From a virus, in the IMG/VR virus record IMGVR_UViG_3300044624_003242, positions 1-56,798 of that record: DNA of 56,798 nt; one strand, written 5' to 3'. Positions 1 through 6,837 of this stretch are shown here, piece by piece. Made by a program: the position numbers and the translations under genes. Numbering within the stretch: the stretch's first letter is position 1; every line of letters starts with the position of its first letter. The notes beneath the pieces were generated by a model that was not told the origin of the DNA, ran no database searches, and saw only the letters and a program-made list of their open reading frames with translations.

Positions 1-94
1 CAAGAGGAATAGTTACAGAGGAAGTTGTTACATCCGGATAAATGAGATTCAACGGTTTTCCAGTAGACGGTGTACGACAATATATTCTAGGCAT
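1..94 (-). CDS. Start of an unknown gene, cut by the window edge
   Basis: An open frame begins with ATG at 94-92 and runs off the left edge; 31 residues are visible, beginning MPRIYCRTPSTGKPLNLI. The upstream fibre gene ends with TAA only two bases before this ATG (TAATAATG), so the two are probably translationally coupled. The visible part is too short to assign a family. Its place after a fibre gene suggests a structural or fibre-associated protein, which is inference from position only. Confidence 0.5.
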   Translation of the reverse strand, partial: MPRIYCRTPSTGKPLNLIYPDVTTSSVTIPL

Positions 95-96
95 TA

Positions 97-1755
97 TTAA
101 AAGCTCCTTGCAATAGCTGCTTTAGTGGCAATACGGTTAACTGCTTGTTCAAACGGTGGTCCAGACAATTCGCCTGTGTCGGCACTGATCTTCATGCCGC
201 CGACAAATATAGCGTTGCCTTGATCATCCTGCCCGCTGGCAATAACTACGCCATCATCAAGTTCCACAATACTTTCTTCAATGAGGCCTTCGTTTCTGAC
301 AGGCGGAATTTTGGTCAATGCCACACCAGACAAAACACCAGTCCAGGTGTGTCCAATTGCAGTGATAGTGGATGGTTGAGTTTGAAAAACTGTGTTGGTT
401 AATGTTTCTTCCAAGGCAGTGACCAGCGCCGTGATAATCAAATCAGACTGTGTGCCGACACCTGCCAGTGCTGTCATTTGATCGCGCATGTTGTCGAAAG
501 AAAATATAAAAGCATCTTCTTTATCGGGAGAATATACTTTGTTGCCTTCGACATTGAAAAGACCTTCAGCAAAATTCAACATGGGCAGCTCATCAGCTGA
601 CTCCAGAACCCATCTTATACACTGCAAAAAATTAGCAGCATCTAGACGTGTGTAAGCTTCGTCCTCGGCATCCCATCCAAAGGTATAGACCTGGCCCGTG
701 GCCGGATCAACTGTGGTGCTTAATGCCGTCCACATGTTGTTGATTATTGTGGTTTGTGCTGCTTCAATTGCTGCTTCGGCTGTGAGATCTATCACTAAAG
801 TTACACCTGTTGTTTCTGTTGGGTCAACAATTGGTCGTGATCCTTCTGCCCACATGGTGTAATCACCAAACTGTGTGCTACAAGCAGAAAGAACAATTTG
901 TCCGCCGTCTAAGGCAAGAAAATGCTTGTGAGCCCATAAACTGACTGCGTTAACTGCGTTGATCAGCCCACCTTTTTTGGCGCAATATCCTATGCCGTTT
1001 TGCGACACTGGGGTTGCACCCCATGTCATTATGTTGGGGAAAACACTGTATTGTGAACACACGTTACCGTCTGCTAGTGCAACACCGGCTCCTATACCAA
1101 CCAGGGGGTTGGGTTCTGGCTCTGCATCTCTGTCCAGCGGCGGAGGAACAGTTGTCCAGTAGGGATTTGTTCTAACAGCAATTTTATGAGCATATGGTAC
1201 ACGATTAATTATAGCACCTGGTCTGAATGATATAGCAAATCCCTCTGATGGATCGGTTAAACTGTCTAATCTCCAGTTTTCAAACAAAAAACCTTCAACA
1301 AAACAACCCGATCCTATTCGAAACACATTTCGTTCTTCGTATCCTGCTGCAGGACGAATAGCAACACTTCTATGCGCACATCTAATAACTGTGTTGTCTG
1401 GGAAATCTATATGCCCTTCTGTAACATATACTCCGGCACCCACTTCGATCAAAGTGATTGTGGCACCAGCTACTCGTCTTTCTTCGGCAACTTCGACTGC
1501 TCGTTCAATAGTGGCAAACGATTCTGCCCAGCTTGTGCCCAGGTTGTCGTTGTTTCCGGTTGTTTGTACAAACAGTGTGTTGGTGATGGGAGTGGCTGCT
1601 GTTAAGTCAACAACTTCTTCGGATGCGCCTTGTTGTTGTATAGCGTACAGTCTAGCGTCATAGGTGTTGATTGCTACTTCGCCTAACTGGAGATCAGCAA
1701 GTTCAGGAACAGCGTTACCTACAGCACTTTGTTTAAGTAAAATCGTATTTGCCAT
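97..1755 (-). CDS. Fibre or head-decoration protein with beta-helix-like body
   Basis: A 552-residue protein. Residues 1-45 (KQSAVGNAVPELADLQLGE, then AINTYDARLYAI) match the attachment module common to marine phage fibre proteins, which usually carries a trimeric fibre on the virion. Residues about 65-290 (opening VQTTGNNDNLGTSWAESFAT, with GAGVYVTEG and later strand-turn runs) look like a right-handed parallel beta-helix of the pectate-lyase type. The rest is not recognised. AAGGCAAG lies just upstream of the ATG as a Shine-Dalgarno site. It is followed 14 bases after the preceding gene, so it is probably co-transcribed with the other minus-strand structural genes. I see no catalytic motif, so depolymerase activity is not claimed. 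Confidence 0.75.
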   Translation of the reverse strand: MANTILLKQSAVGNAVPELADLQLGEVAINTYDARLYAIQQQGASEEVVDLTAATPITNTLFVQTTGNNDNLGTSWAESFATIERAVEVAEERRVAGATITLIEVGAGVYVTEGHIDFPDNTVIRCAHRSVAIRPAAGYEERNVFRIGSGCFVEGFLFENWRLDSLTDPSEGFAISFRPGAIINRVPYAHKIAVRTNPYWTTVPPPLDRDAEPEPNPLVGIGAGVALADGNVCSQYSVFPNIMTWGATPVSQNGIGYCAKKGGLINAVNAVSLWAHKHFLALDGGQIVLSACSTQFGDYTMWAEGSRPIVDPTETTGVTLVIDLTAEAAIEAAQTTIINNMWTALSTTVDPATGQVYTFGWDAEDEAYTRLDAANFLQCIRWVLESADELPMLNFAEGLFNVEGNKVYSPDKEDAFIFSFDNMRDQMTALAGVGTQSDLIITALVTALEETLTNTVFQTQPSTITAIGHTWTGVLSGVALTKIPPVRNEGLIEESIVELDDGVVIASGQDDQGNAIFVGGMKISADTGELSGPPFEQAVNRIATKAAIARSF

Positions 1756-1769
1756 ATCTTGCCTTTTCT

Positions 1770-2249
1770 CTAGTAGGTTCCGCCGTCAATGACAGATTCC
1801 ACATCTAACACTGCTAAATTGTTAGCATACATTGCATCAGCATAGATATTTCCTGCCACTCCGGCGCCACCATCGATAATCAATGCACCAGTAATGTTGC
1901 TGGTAGATACAGTTCCCACTGTAATATTGGCTCCTGTTGTAGAAAACACCACTGTATTACCCAGTCCGTTGACTCCTACTAGAACATTTCCGTTGAGTTG
2001 AGGAATAGAAACGTTTGAAGTTCCGTTTTGTAATATTGTGGCTGCACCAACATTGGCAGTGACGTTGCTTAAAAATTGCCCGTCGCCGAGGTAGTAGGTG
2101 GCAGTGATAACGTCAGCTGTGATATTACCAGCTGTGATATTGCCAGTTACGTTGCCGGTAATTTCAACATCAGAATCCAGAATGATTTTATCGCCGGGAT
2201 CCAGCGTTGATATTGTATAATTGCCTTTGATTCTCTTATAGGTTGCCAT
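1770..2249 (-). CDS. Short fibre-like structural protein
   Basis: A 159-residue protein rich in Gly, Asn, Thr and Val. It has short beta-type repeats in residues 25-60 (ITGNVTGNITAGNITADVI) and the stretch GALIIDGGAGVAGNIYADA near the C-terminus, a motif frequent at the ends of fibre proteins in marine phages. I infer a small trimeric fibre or fibre tip. The start is supported by GGAACGAGG upstream and a late-promoter motif at 2267-2274. It overlaps no neighbour; a possible 31-codon gene ends directly at its start codon. Confidence 0.65.
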   Translation of the reverse strand: MATYKRIKGNYTISTLDPGDKIILDSDVEITGNVTGNITAGNITADVITATYYLGDGQFLSNVTANVGAATILQNGTSNVSIPQLNGNVLVGVNGLGNTVVFSTTGANITVGTVSTSNITGALIIDGGAGVAGNIYADAMYANNLAVLDVESVIDGGTY

Positions 2250-2345
2250 CTATTGCCCTCGTTCCTTATTTAGCAATAAAAACACGGTGCACGAAAGCGT
2301 CAGCTGATTGCCTTGGTTGACTGTTTCAAATATGCAGTTGGGCAT
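2250..2345 (-). CDS. Possible 31-residue small protein
   Basis: An ATG at 2345-2343 opens a 31-codon frame (MPNCIFETVNQGNQLTLSC...) ending in TAG directly before the next start codon. AAGGA stands 10 bases upstream and a CATAAATA late-promoter motif lies at 2366-2373, so expression signals are in place. No family is recognised. The promoter may instead serve the downstream fibre gene, and the frame could be chance. Confidence 0.3.
   Translation of the reverse strand: MPNCIFETVNQGNQLTLSCTVFLLLNKERGQ
2267..2274 (-). promoter_or_regulatory. Late promoter motif GCTAAATA
   Basis: CTAAATA variant of the T4-type late promoter, 17 bases before the fibre gene that starts at 2249. Confidence 0.55.
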
Positions 2346-2348
2346 GAG

Positions 2349-2933
2349 TTATAAATCCTTTGGAGTATTTATGCGGTCAACAAAGTCTGCAATTGTGACA
2401 CTGCTGAGGTTGTTGATTTTGGAAAATTCTGCAATAGATGCAGTTGTGTCGCCATGTACCCGTATAAATTGCCGATTTGGATAGTCAGTTGTGACTGTTA
2501 TCAACTGACGGATCCAGTTTCCTGTGTAAGTTGGCAGAGCTGTGGTGGGTTTATAAAATTCTGTGCCGGCATACACATTGTTGAAATTTCCAGTGGAGTT
2601 GGGGCCTAAATCAAACCCCAGCAGATAAATTATGGTGTTGCCATCCTCGGCTGCAATGCCAGCAGCAATGGGACCACTACTGAATCCTCGATACTTTTGC
2701 GGAACAGGTTGTGCTCCGGTGCCATTTTCTGGACGACGAGTATAAAATCTATTTCTAGATGGGTAGCCTGCTGCTTGAATAGCCGCACTGATGGGCCGAT
2801 CTGTGCTGACCAAAACAGTGGGCGTGTGTGTTCGATACAGAGCATTACACCCGTATACAGGTCCAACACGCAACAACTGATCTACGTCAATGTGACTACG
2901 GCTTACACCGTTCCCTAATACAAAAGCAGCCAT
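2349..2933 (-). CDS. Conserved phage protein, possibly DUF115 or glycosyltransferase-like
   Basis: A 194-residue protein. The N-terminus (FVLGNGVSRSHID, then VYGCNALYRTHTP and VLVSTDRPI) looks like a Rossmann-type fold: a glycine-rich first strand followed by a GCNALYR motif and an Asp after strand four. This pattern is shared by hypothetical proteins of T4-like cyanophages and resembles DUF115 (MptE-like) or sialyltransferase-like proteins. It might bind a nucleotide or nucleotide sugar, but no catalytic residue is proven. Its Shine-Dalgarno sequence lies inside the 3' arm of the terminator that closes the upstream gene, so its expression may depend on read-through. Confidence 0.6.
   Translation of the reverse strand: MAAFVLGNGVSRSHIDVDQLLRVGPVYGCNALYRTHTPTVLVSTDRPISAAIQAAGYPSRNRFYTRRPENGTGAQPVPQKYRGFSSGPIAAGIAAEDGNTIIYLLGFDLGPNSTGNFNNVYAGTEFYKPTTALPTYTGNWIRQLITVTTDYPNRQFIRVHGDTTASIAEFSKINNLSSVTIADFVDRINTPKDL
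2366..2373 (-). promoter_or_regulatory. Late promoter motif CATAAATA
   Basis: Within the end of the 194-residue gene, 20 bases before the possible small gene at 2345 and upstream of the short fibre gene. Confidence 0.5.
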
Positions 2934-2964
2934 AAAAAAATCCCCTCAGTATGTAGCTGAGGGG
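2934..2964 (-). terminator. Strong intrinsic terminator that also holds a ribosome site
   Basis: On the minus strand CCCCTCAG pairs with CTGAGGGG (eight base pairs, seven-base loop) and is followed by A and seven T. It closes the gene at 2984-3586. The 3' arm (GAGGGG) is at the right distance to act as Shine-Dalgarno site for the ATG at 2933. Confidence 0.85.
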
Positions 2965-2983
2965 TTCCTAGGTAATATAAAAA

Positions 2984-3586
2984 TTACGAAGTGTAGTTTT
3001 CTACAATTACCAGGCTCAACAGGTTCTGCTGTGTAGCAGTATTGTCTTGTCCTGTAGTACCGGACTTGATTTCTGTGCCTTCGTCTGTGAAGAAGTTGGC
3101 TGCATAACGAATGTTCTGCTGTACCAGGTTCTGCGCAAAGCCACCAGCGGCTGCACCACCAACTTCACCGCCGGTAAAGTCATATGCATACTTGTTTGTG
3201 AGTTTGCTGATCAGAACTTCGGAACTGTCTGCGTCTAAGGCAAAGCTGATGTTCATGTTGCCTTCTGTTATTACGCCTTGTGCTTCGTTGGCCAAAACGC
3301 AAACGCCTTGTGCACCTGAACTGGCACCTTCAACCAGATACTTTCTTGTGCCTTTTTGGCGAACGATCCAACCATCTTCTTCACTTTGTCCTGTGATGAA
3401 AACTCTGCACTTGACAACAGGATATGCTGCAGTAGCAACACCACCGCCGTTGCCTTCACCACCAACCACACCAAGATACTGGTCTGTGTTGAATGTAGCA
3501 GGATATACTGGATTAGTCAGCTGATCCCAAGCATTGAAACCAATGTCTTTGGTTGTACTCTTTTTAATTTTTAGTGGGCGACCCAT
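2984..3586 (-). CDS. Conserved virion structural protein of T4-like marine phages
   Basis: A 200-residue protein beginning MGRPLKIKKSTTKDIGFNAW. This N-terminus is familiar from structural proteins of T4-like cyanophages. Its Gly/Ala/Thr-rich body, with no enzyme motif, fits a virion component (decoration or fibre-associated); the exact role is unknown. The gene has its own leader of about 85 bases from an ACTAAATA motif (3672-3679), an AAGGAAAAG ribosome site and a strong terminator directly after its stop. This arrangement suggests a separately and strongly expressed late gene. Confidence 0.6.
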   Translation of the reverse strand: MGRPLKIKKSTTKDIGFNAWDQLTNPVYPATFNTDQYLGVVGGEGNGGGVATAAYPVVKCRVFITGQSEEDGWIVRQKGTRKYLVEGASSGAQGVCVLANEAQGVITEGNMNISFALDADSSEVLISKLTNKYAYDFTGGEVGGAAAGGFAQNLVQQNIRYAANFFTDEGTEIKSGTTGQDNTATQQNLLSLVIVENYTS

Positions 3587-3645
3587 TTTTTCTTTTCCTT
3601 TAAAAGTTAGGCGTTCTAGGCCTTACGCGGTGGGGTACCGCATAA

Positions 3646-3663
3646 AACGCAACCATTTGCGTT
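3646..3663 (-). other. Hairpin in the leader of the 2984-3586 gene
   Basis: Perfect seven-pair stem AACGCAA/TTGCGTT with a four-base loop, followed on the minus strand by TTTA. It could be a weak terminator of the gene at 3708-4313 or a 5' leader structure. The 121-base gap at 3587-3707 holds nothing else but the motif at 3672-3679. Confidence 0.45.
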
Positions 3664-3671
3664 GTATGATT

Positions 3672-3679
3672 TATTTAGT
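3672..3679 (-). promoter_or_regulatory. Late promoter motif ACTAAATA
   Basis: It stands 92 bases before the start at 3586, which would give that structural gene an untranslated leader of roughly 80 bases. Confidence 0.45.
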
Positions 3680-3707
3680 TGCAATCTTGTTATTATATAC
3701 CAGCAGT

Positions 3708-4313
3708 TTAAGCTGCTGTTTGCCAACTCTTGGAATAGTTATAAATCCAAACTGGTCTTGTAATGGTATTGCTTTGGAACTCACGATTGCTGTTGTCGCT
3801 GGTGGCAGATTCTGTGGCTCTACATTCAAACACACGACTGCTAAATGTATTTTGCGCACCGCCTGACACTGCTGACCCTTGTATCACGTACTGTGCTACA
3901 GGACTGTTGTAGCTTAACAAGTAAGGGTTCATTTCTCGACCGCCCAGATCTGTTTCAGTTGTTCCCACCCAGCTGACACCAAAACTATTGTAGCTGTTGC
4001 TGTTGGGCTGTCGAATCACTGACCAAGATCCGGCCACGGTAATTCTACAAGCAGCTGACGGATATGTTTGACCAGTGTCGGGATCAGTGTAAGCAGTGAG
4101 TTGATTTCCAATCACTGCTATTGTCCAATTTATTGCTCGTAAGTGCAAGAGACCACCAGATAAAGGATTGGGATGACCTAAGCTGAGTCCAAAAGTAGCA
4201 CCGTCGTTGTAACCGGCTTGACTGTATCGCCAGAGGCCAGCGTCGACAACTGTTAATCCAGTGTTGGCTGTGAGTTCTGCTGAACCAGAGTAGGGTGTGA
4301 CGAATGTGGGCAT
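3708..4313 (-). CDS. Unknown structural protein
   Basis: A 201-residue protein beginning MPTFVTPYSGSAELTANTG, rich in Ser, Asn, Tyr and Thr, with no signal peptide or membrane segment. I do not recognise the family. It stands alone between a terminator (4332-4350) and a hairpin (3646-3663), and a perfect late promoter TATAAATA lies only four bases before its ATG. Its composition and its place among fibre genes suggest a late virion protein. Confidence 0.55.
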   Translation of the reverse strand: MPTFVTPYSGSAELTANTGLTVVDAGLWRYSQAGYNDGATFGLSLGHPNPLSGGLLHLRAINWTIAVIGNQLTAYTDPDTGQTYPSAACRITVAGSWSVIRQPNSNSYNSFGVSWVGTTETDLGGREMNPYLLSYNSPVAQYVIQGSAVSGGAQNTFSSRVFECRATESATSDNSNREFQSNTITRPVWIYNYSKSWQTAA

Positions 4314-4317
4314 GCTT

Positions 4318-4325
4318 TATTTATA
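4318..4325 (-). promoter_or_regulatory. Late promoter TATAAATA, four bases before ATG
   Basis: Perfect match to the T4 late promoter directly upstream of the gene starting at 4313 (spacer AAGC). Confidence 0.75.
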
Positions 4326-4331
4326 GAGAAC

Positions 4332-4350
4332 AAAAAGCCCCTTGCGGGGC
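4332..4350 (-). terminator. Intrinsic terminator after the modular precursor gene
   Basis: Minus-strand GCCCC-GCAA-GGGGC followed by five T. It isolates the 4358-6121 gene from the next one, which has its own promoter. Confidence 0.8.
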
Positions 4351-4357
4351 CGTTTTC

Positions 4358-6121
4358 TTACAGTGCAAAACGTCGAATATCTGCACGAAGCTGTTCTATA
4401 GGGTCAATTGACTCGGCAACACTTTCGTCGTAGCTGGGTTTCTTGATTTGGCTAGCCAGAACCTTCATTGTTCCTGGTTGTGCGTCAACACGAATACCAT
4501 ACGCATCACCATCTTGTGCAACAACAGTGGCAAATTTACCAGCATACATCACACGATCTCCGGGCTTGAATGTTGGCGCTGCTGCTTCTTCTGCTACATC
4601 TTGCTCCATGTTGCCCAACATTTGTTCCACATGACGAACCCAACCTGATACATCGCTGGATCCAATTTCTTCCACATTGCCCACAAAGTCAGCAACTTCA
4701 TCGACAGCTTGCCCAACCTTTTCTGGACCGTACTTGCTCAACAAGTCTGAACGTTGCATCATAATTCTGCGTGTGATGGCATTGACCACTGGATTGTTTT
4801 CTGATCCTTCCGCCACACCTGACTCTGCTAAATCACCATCATCATAATATTGTAGCGCATCCGATACACGATTAATAAGTTCTCTCTCAAGTTTTTGCAT
4901 GAGAGCGTCCGATGCTTTGATTTTTAACTTTTTAAGAGCGTCCGAAATGTCGTCATCTATATCCCAATGAACATTATTAGATAAAAGTATTCTCTCTACT
5001 GCGCTATACACTTGTTCAAACTTAGAGTCAGCAGATGGTTTTGCAACATCAGCAGCATTTTTAGTAATATTGTTCATCATGCCACTGTATGCTGCATCGG
5101 CACGTTGATCAGCTGCGGCACCCTTGTATCTAGCACCTTTGACTATGTTTCCCATCATTGAATCAAATGATGTGTCACCAGTTGCTTCCGCCATACCTGA
5201 CTTCTTTTGCGACCAGGTTATAGAACTGACTACTTTGCCATCTTTATCATAAGCAATAGTCTTATTATCAGTATCAGTAAACTTTACTGCACCGTGTTTT
5301 TTTGCTTTCTGTTTCCATGCATTCCAATCCATCTTGCCATCATCTTGAAATGTCCCTTCCACCATGCCTTCCCCTAATCCGCCTACACCATCGTTTGACT
5401 TTTCGGTCTTATGTTTTTTTACTAGCATGCCGTGGTCAGTCAGTTCATAACCTCTAGGAATTCTATTTGGGTCATTCTTAGCGTTTTGTTTTATTTGTTT
5501 TAATAGTTTTTGATACTCTGGCTTTTCGCCTTCAGCCACACCATCTTCCTTCATCTTGTCCAGCTTGTCTTGTGGAATTCCTTTTCTTCTGAGATAATAG
5601 TCTCTGACTTTTTTATCATTCTCAGGGTTATATTTGGCCACCACGCTGTCTGGAGTCAGCGGTGGGGGATGTCCGTGTGCCTTGATGTATGCTTTACGGG
5701 CTGCTTTCTCTTCTGGGCTGCTCATGTCCAGACGCCCACCTTCCGCCACACCTTGTTTAATGGCTGCCTTTAATTCTGCTAAGGCTTCTTCAGCTGTGTC
5801 GTATCCCACAGCATCGTAGCTGCCGTCGTACAGTTTGACATAGTACTGACCATTGCCGGGACTGGCTTCTGCATCCGTACCAATCTCGCCAATGGGTTTA
5901 CCCGCACGTTTGACTATTTTCACAGTCTTATCACCCCGATGTCGCATGACATCTGGACGAGCTTCCGCCACACCCGGTTCTGCGCTTTCAGTTAGCTGTT
6001 GTCTTATTCGGTTGGCTTGTGCAGCCGGCGTGGCTGATTGGGCTGCTGTGCTGAATCGGTTCATTAGGTCACGCAGGTCAGCTGCGTTATGGTCGGGCAC
6101 TAGCACAGGTTTGATAGTCAT
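4358..6121 (-). CDS. Modular protein with repeated gp21-type cleavage sites (candidate internal-head polyprotein)
   Basis: A 587-residue protein made of unrelated hydrophilic modules separated by a recurring short motif. Matches to hydrophobic-x-Glu followed by Ala, Gly or Ser end at residues 45 (LTE), 53, 127, 197 and 438 (VAE), 255 (MVE), 312 (MAE), 433 (LAE) and 570 (VAE); 511 is VAE followed by Glu. This is the known cleavage rule of the T4 prohead protease gp21, which this phage encodes at 11095-11718. Cutting would release pieces of mostly 57-75 residues, with one of about 125. One piece (about 516-560, FKPGDRVMYAGKFATVVAQD) looks like a KOW/SH3-like barrel, one (about 66-120) is a small alpha/beta module, and others are charged and helical. 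I infer a precursor of internal head proteins. A late promoter (6147-6154) and AAGGATC precede it. No family is claimed for the whole protein. Confidence 0.8.
   Translation of the reverse strand: MTIKPVLVPDHNAADLRDLMNRFSTAAQSATPAAQANRIRQQLTESAEPGVAEARPDVMRHRGDKTVKIVKRAGKPIGEIGTDAEASPGNGQYYVKLYDGSYDAVGYDTAEEALAELKAAIKQGVAEGGRLDMSSPEEKAARKAYIKAHGHPPPLTPDSVVAKYNPENDKKVRDYYLRRKGIPQDKLDKMKEDGVAEGEKPEYQKLLKQIKQNAKNDPNRIPRGYELTDHGMLVKKHKTEKSNDGVGGLGEGMVEGTFQDDGKMDWNAWKQKAKKHGAVKFTDTDNKTIAYDKDGKVVSSITWSQKKSGMAEATGDTSFDSMMGNIVKGARYKGAAADQRADAAYSGMMNNITKNAADVAKPSADSKFEQVYSAVERILLSNNVHWDIDDDISDALKKLKIKASDALMQKLERELINRVSDALQYYDDGDLAESGVAEGSENNPVVNAITRRIMMQRSDLLSKYGPEKVGQAVDEVADFVGNVEEIGSSDVSGWVRHVEQMLGNMEQDVAEEAAAPTFKPGDRVMYAGKFATVVAQDGDAYGIRVDAQPGTMKVLASQIKKPSYDESVAESIDPIEQLRADIRRFAL
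4808..5974 (-). repeat. Dispersed 12-base repeat at module borders of the precursor gene
   Basis: TTCCGCCACACC (plus strand) occurs exactly at 4808-4819, 5741-5752 and 5963-5974. One- to three-base variants are at 5186-5197, 5531-5542 and 5357-5368. It encodes the G-V-A-E cleavage motif. Confidence 0.8.
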
Positions 6122-6146
6122 TGGAAAGATCCTTGATCGGTTTGTT

Positions 6147-6154
6147 TATTTATC
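6147..6154 (-). promoter_or_regulatory. Late promoter motif GATAAATA
   Basis: It lies 25 bases before the ATG of the modular precursor gene, with AAGGATC between: a conventional layout. Confidence 0.7.
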
Positions 6155-6169
6155 ACTGATACTGCTTGT

Positions 6170-6817
6170 TTACAGAGCCCAGGGATCAAGTATAACTGGT
6201 GTGCCATCTCGACGCATCATTATGTTGTCACCGTGAAGATCGTAGGCCCAGTTTTTTTGATCCCCGATATTGGCAATATCTATCATGGTCTGATAGAACA
6301 ATCTGAGATCTTTGTTGTCTATTTTGTCTTTTATTTGTTTCCATGCTGCTCTGGTGTCAGCATAATGATTATTGGTGTACTTTTGATCCATGGTGTCAAA
6401 CGGAACTTTGCGCCGGGCCTGCATGGCCATGGATTCTATCGTTCTTTTTTGATCTTTTTCCAAGTCATATAATCTTTCTTGACGAATCTGTAGATACACA
6501 GCACTGCCCCAATGAAAGCTCTCAATCCCTGAAAACTTTGGTAGAAATTTATTACCAGAATTTGCGGCGCAATACTTGGCCCAGTAAATTGCCATCTTTT
6601 GATGTTCATTAAAATTGGTCTGTTGCTGGCCAGCTTTTTTTGTAACATCTGCTCCGTCGCCAGTTCCAAATATTTTGAGAATTTGTCCTGTGCCGGGTTC
6701 TACAAATGCAACTGCATCATCCCCACGACCTTTTGGTTTGTAACCTTTTTTCTTGAGAGCAGCAATGATATCTGGATCTATGTGACTTTCCTCGTTGACA
6801 ATTTGATTGATTTTCAT
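6170..6817 (-). CDS. Small kinase-like protein with a capsid-targeting-like leader
   Basis: A 215-residue protein. The body has the minimal set of protein-kinase-like fold residues: a possible glycine loop near GRGDDAVAF (30-38), a lysine in ILKIFG (K48), the catalytic loop DLHGDN (193-198, D193, H195, N198) and a metal-binding Asp in LDPW (D211) at the usual spacing of 13 from the Asn. It is shorter than classical kinases and resembles APH/UbiB-like enzymes more than Ser/Thr kinases; its substrate is unknown. The N-terminus MKINQIVNEE looks like the T4 internal-protein leader MKTYQEFIAE, which directs proteins into the prohead and is cut by gp21. It lies just upstream of the modular precursor in the same transcription direction. 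Confidence 0.7.
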   Translation of the reverse strand: MKINQIVNEESHIDPDIIAALKKKGYKPKGRGDDAVAFVEPGTGQILKIFGTGDGADVTKKAGQQQTNFNEHQKMAIYWAKYCAANSGNKFLPKFSGIESFHWGSAVYLQIRQERLYDLEKDQKRTIESMAMQARRKVPFDTMDQKYTNNHYADTRAAWKQIKDKIDNKDLRLFYQTMIDIANIGDQKNWAYDLHGDNIMMRRDGTPVILDPWAL

Positions 6818-6824
6818 TGTGGGG

Positions 6825-6832
6825 TATTTATT
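6825..6832 (-). promoter_or_regulatory. Late promoter-like motif AATAAATA
   Basis: It lies seven bases before the ATG of the kinase-like gene, so this gene appears to be expressed late, with the virion proteins. Confidence 0.6.
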
Positions 6833-6837
6833 TTAAC

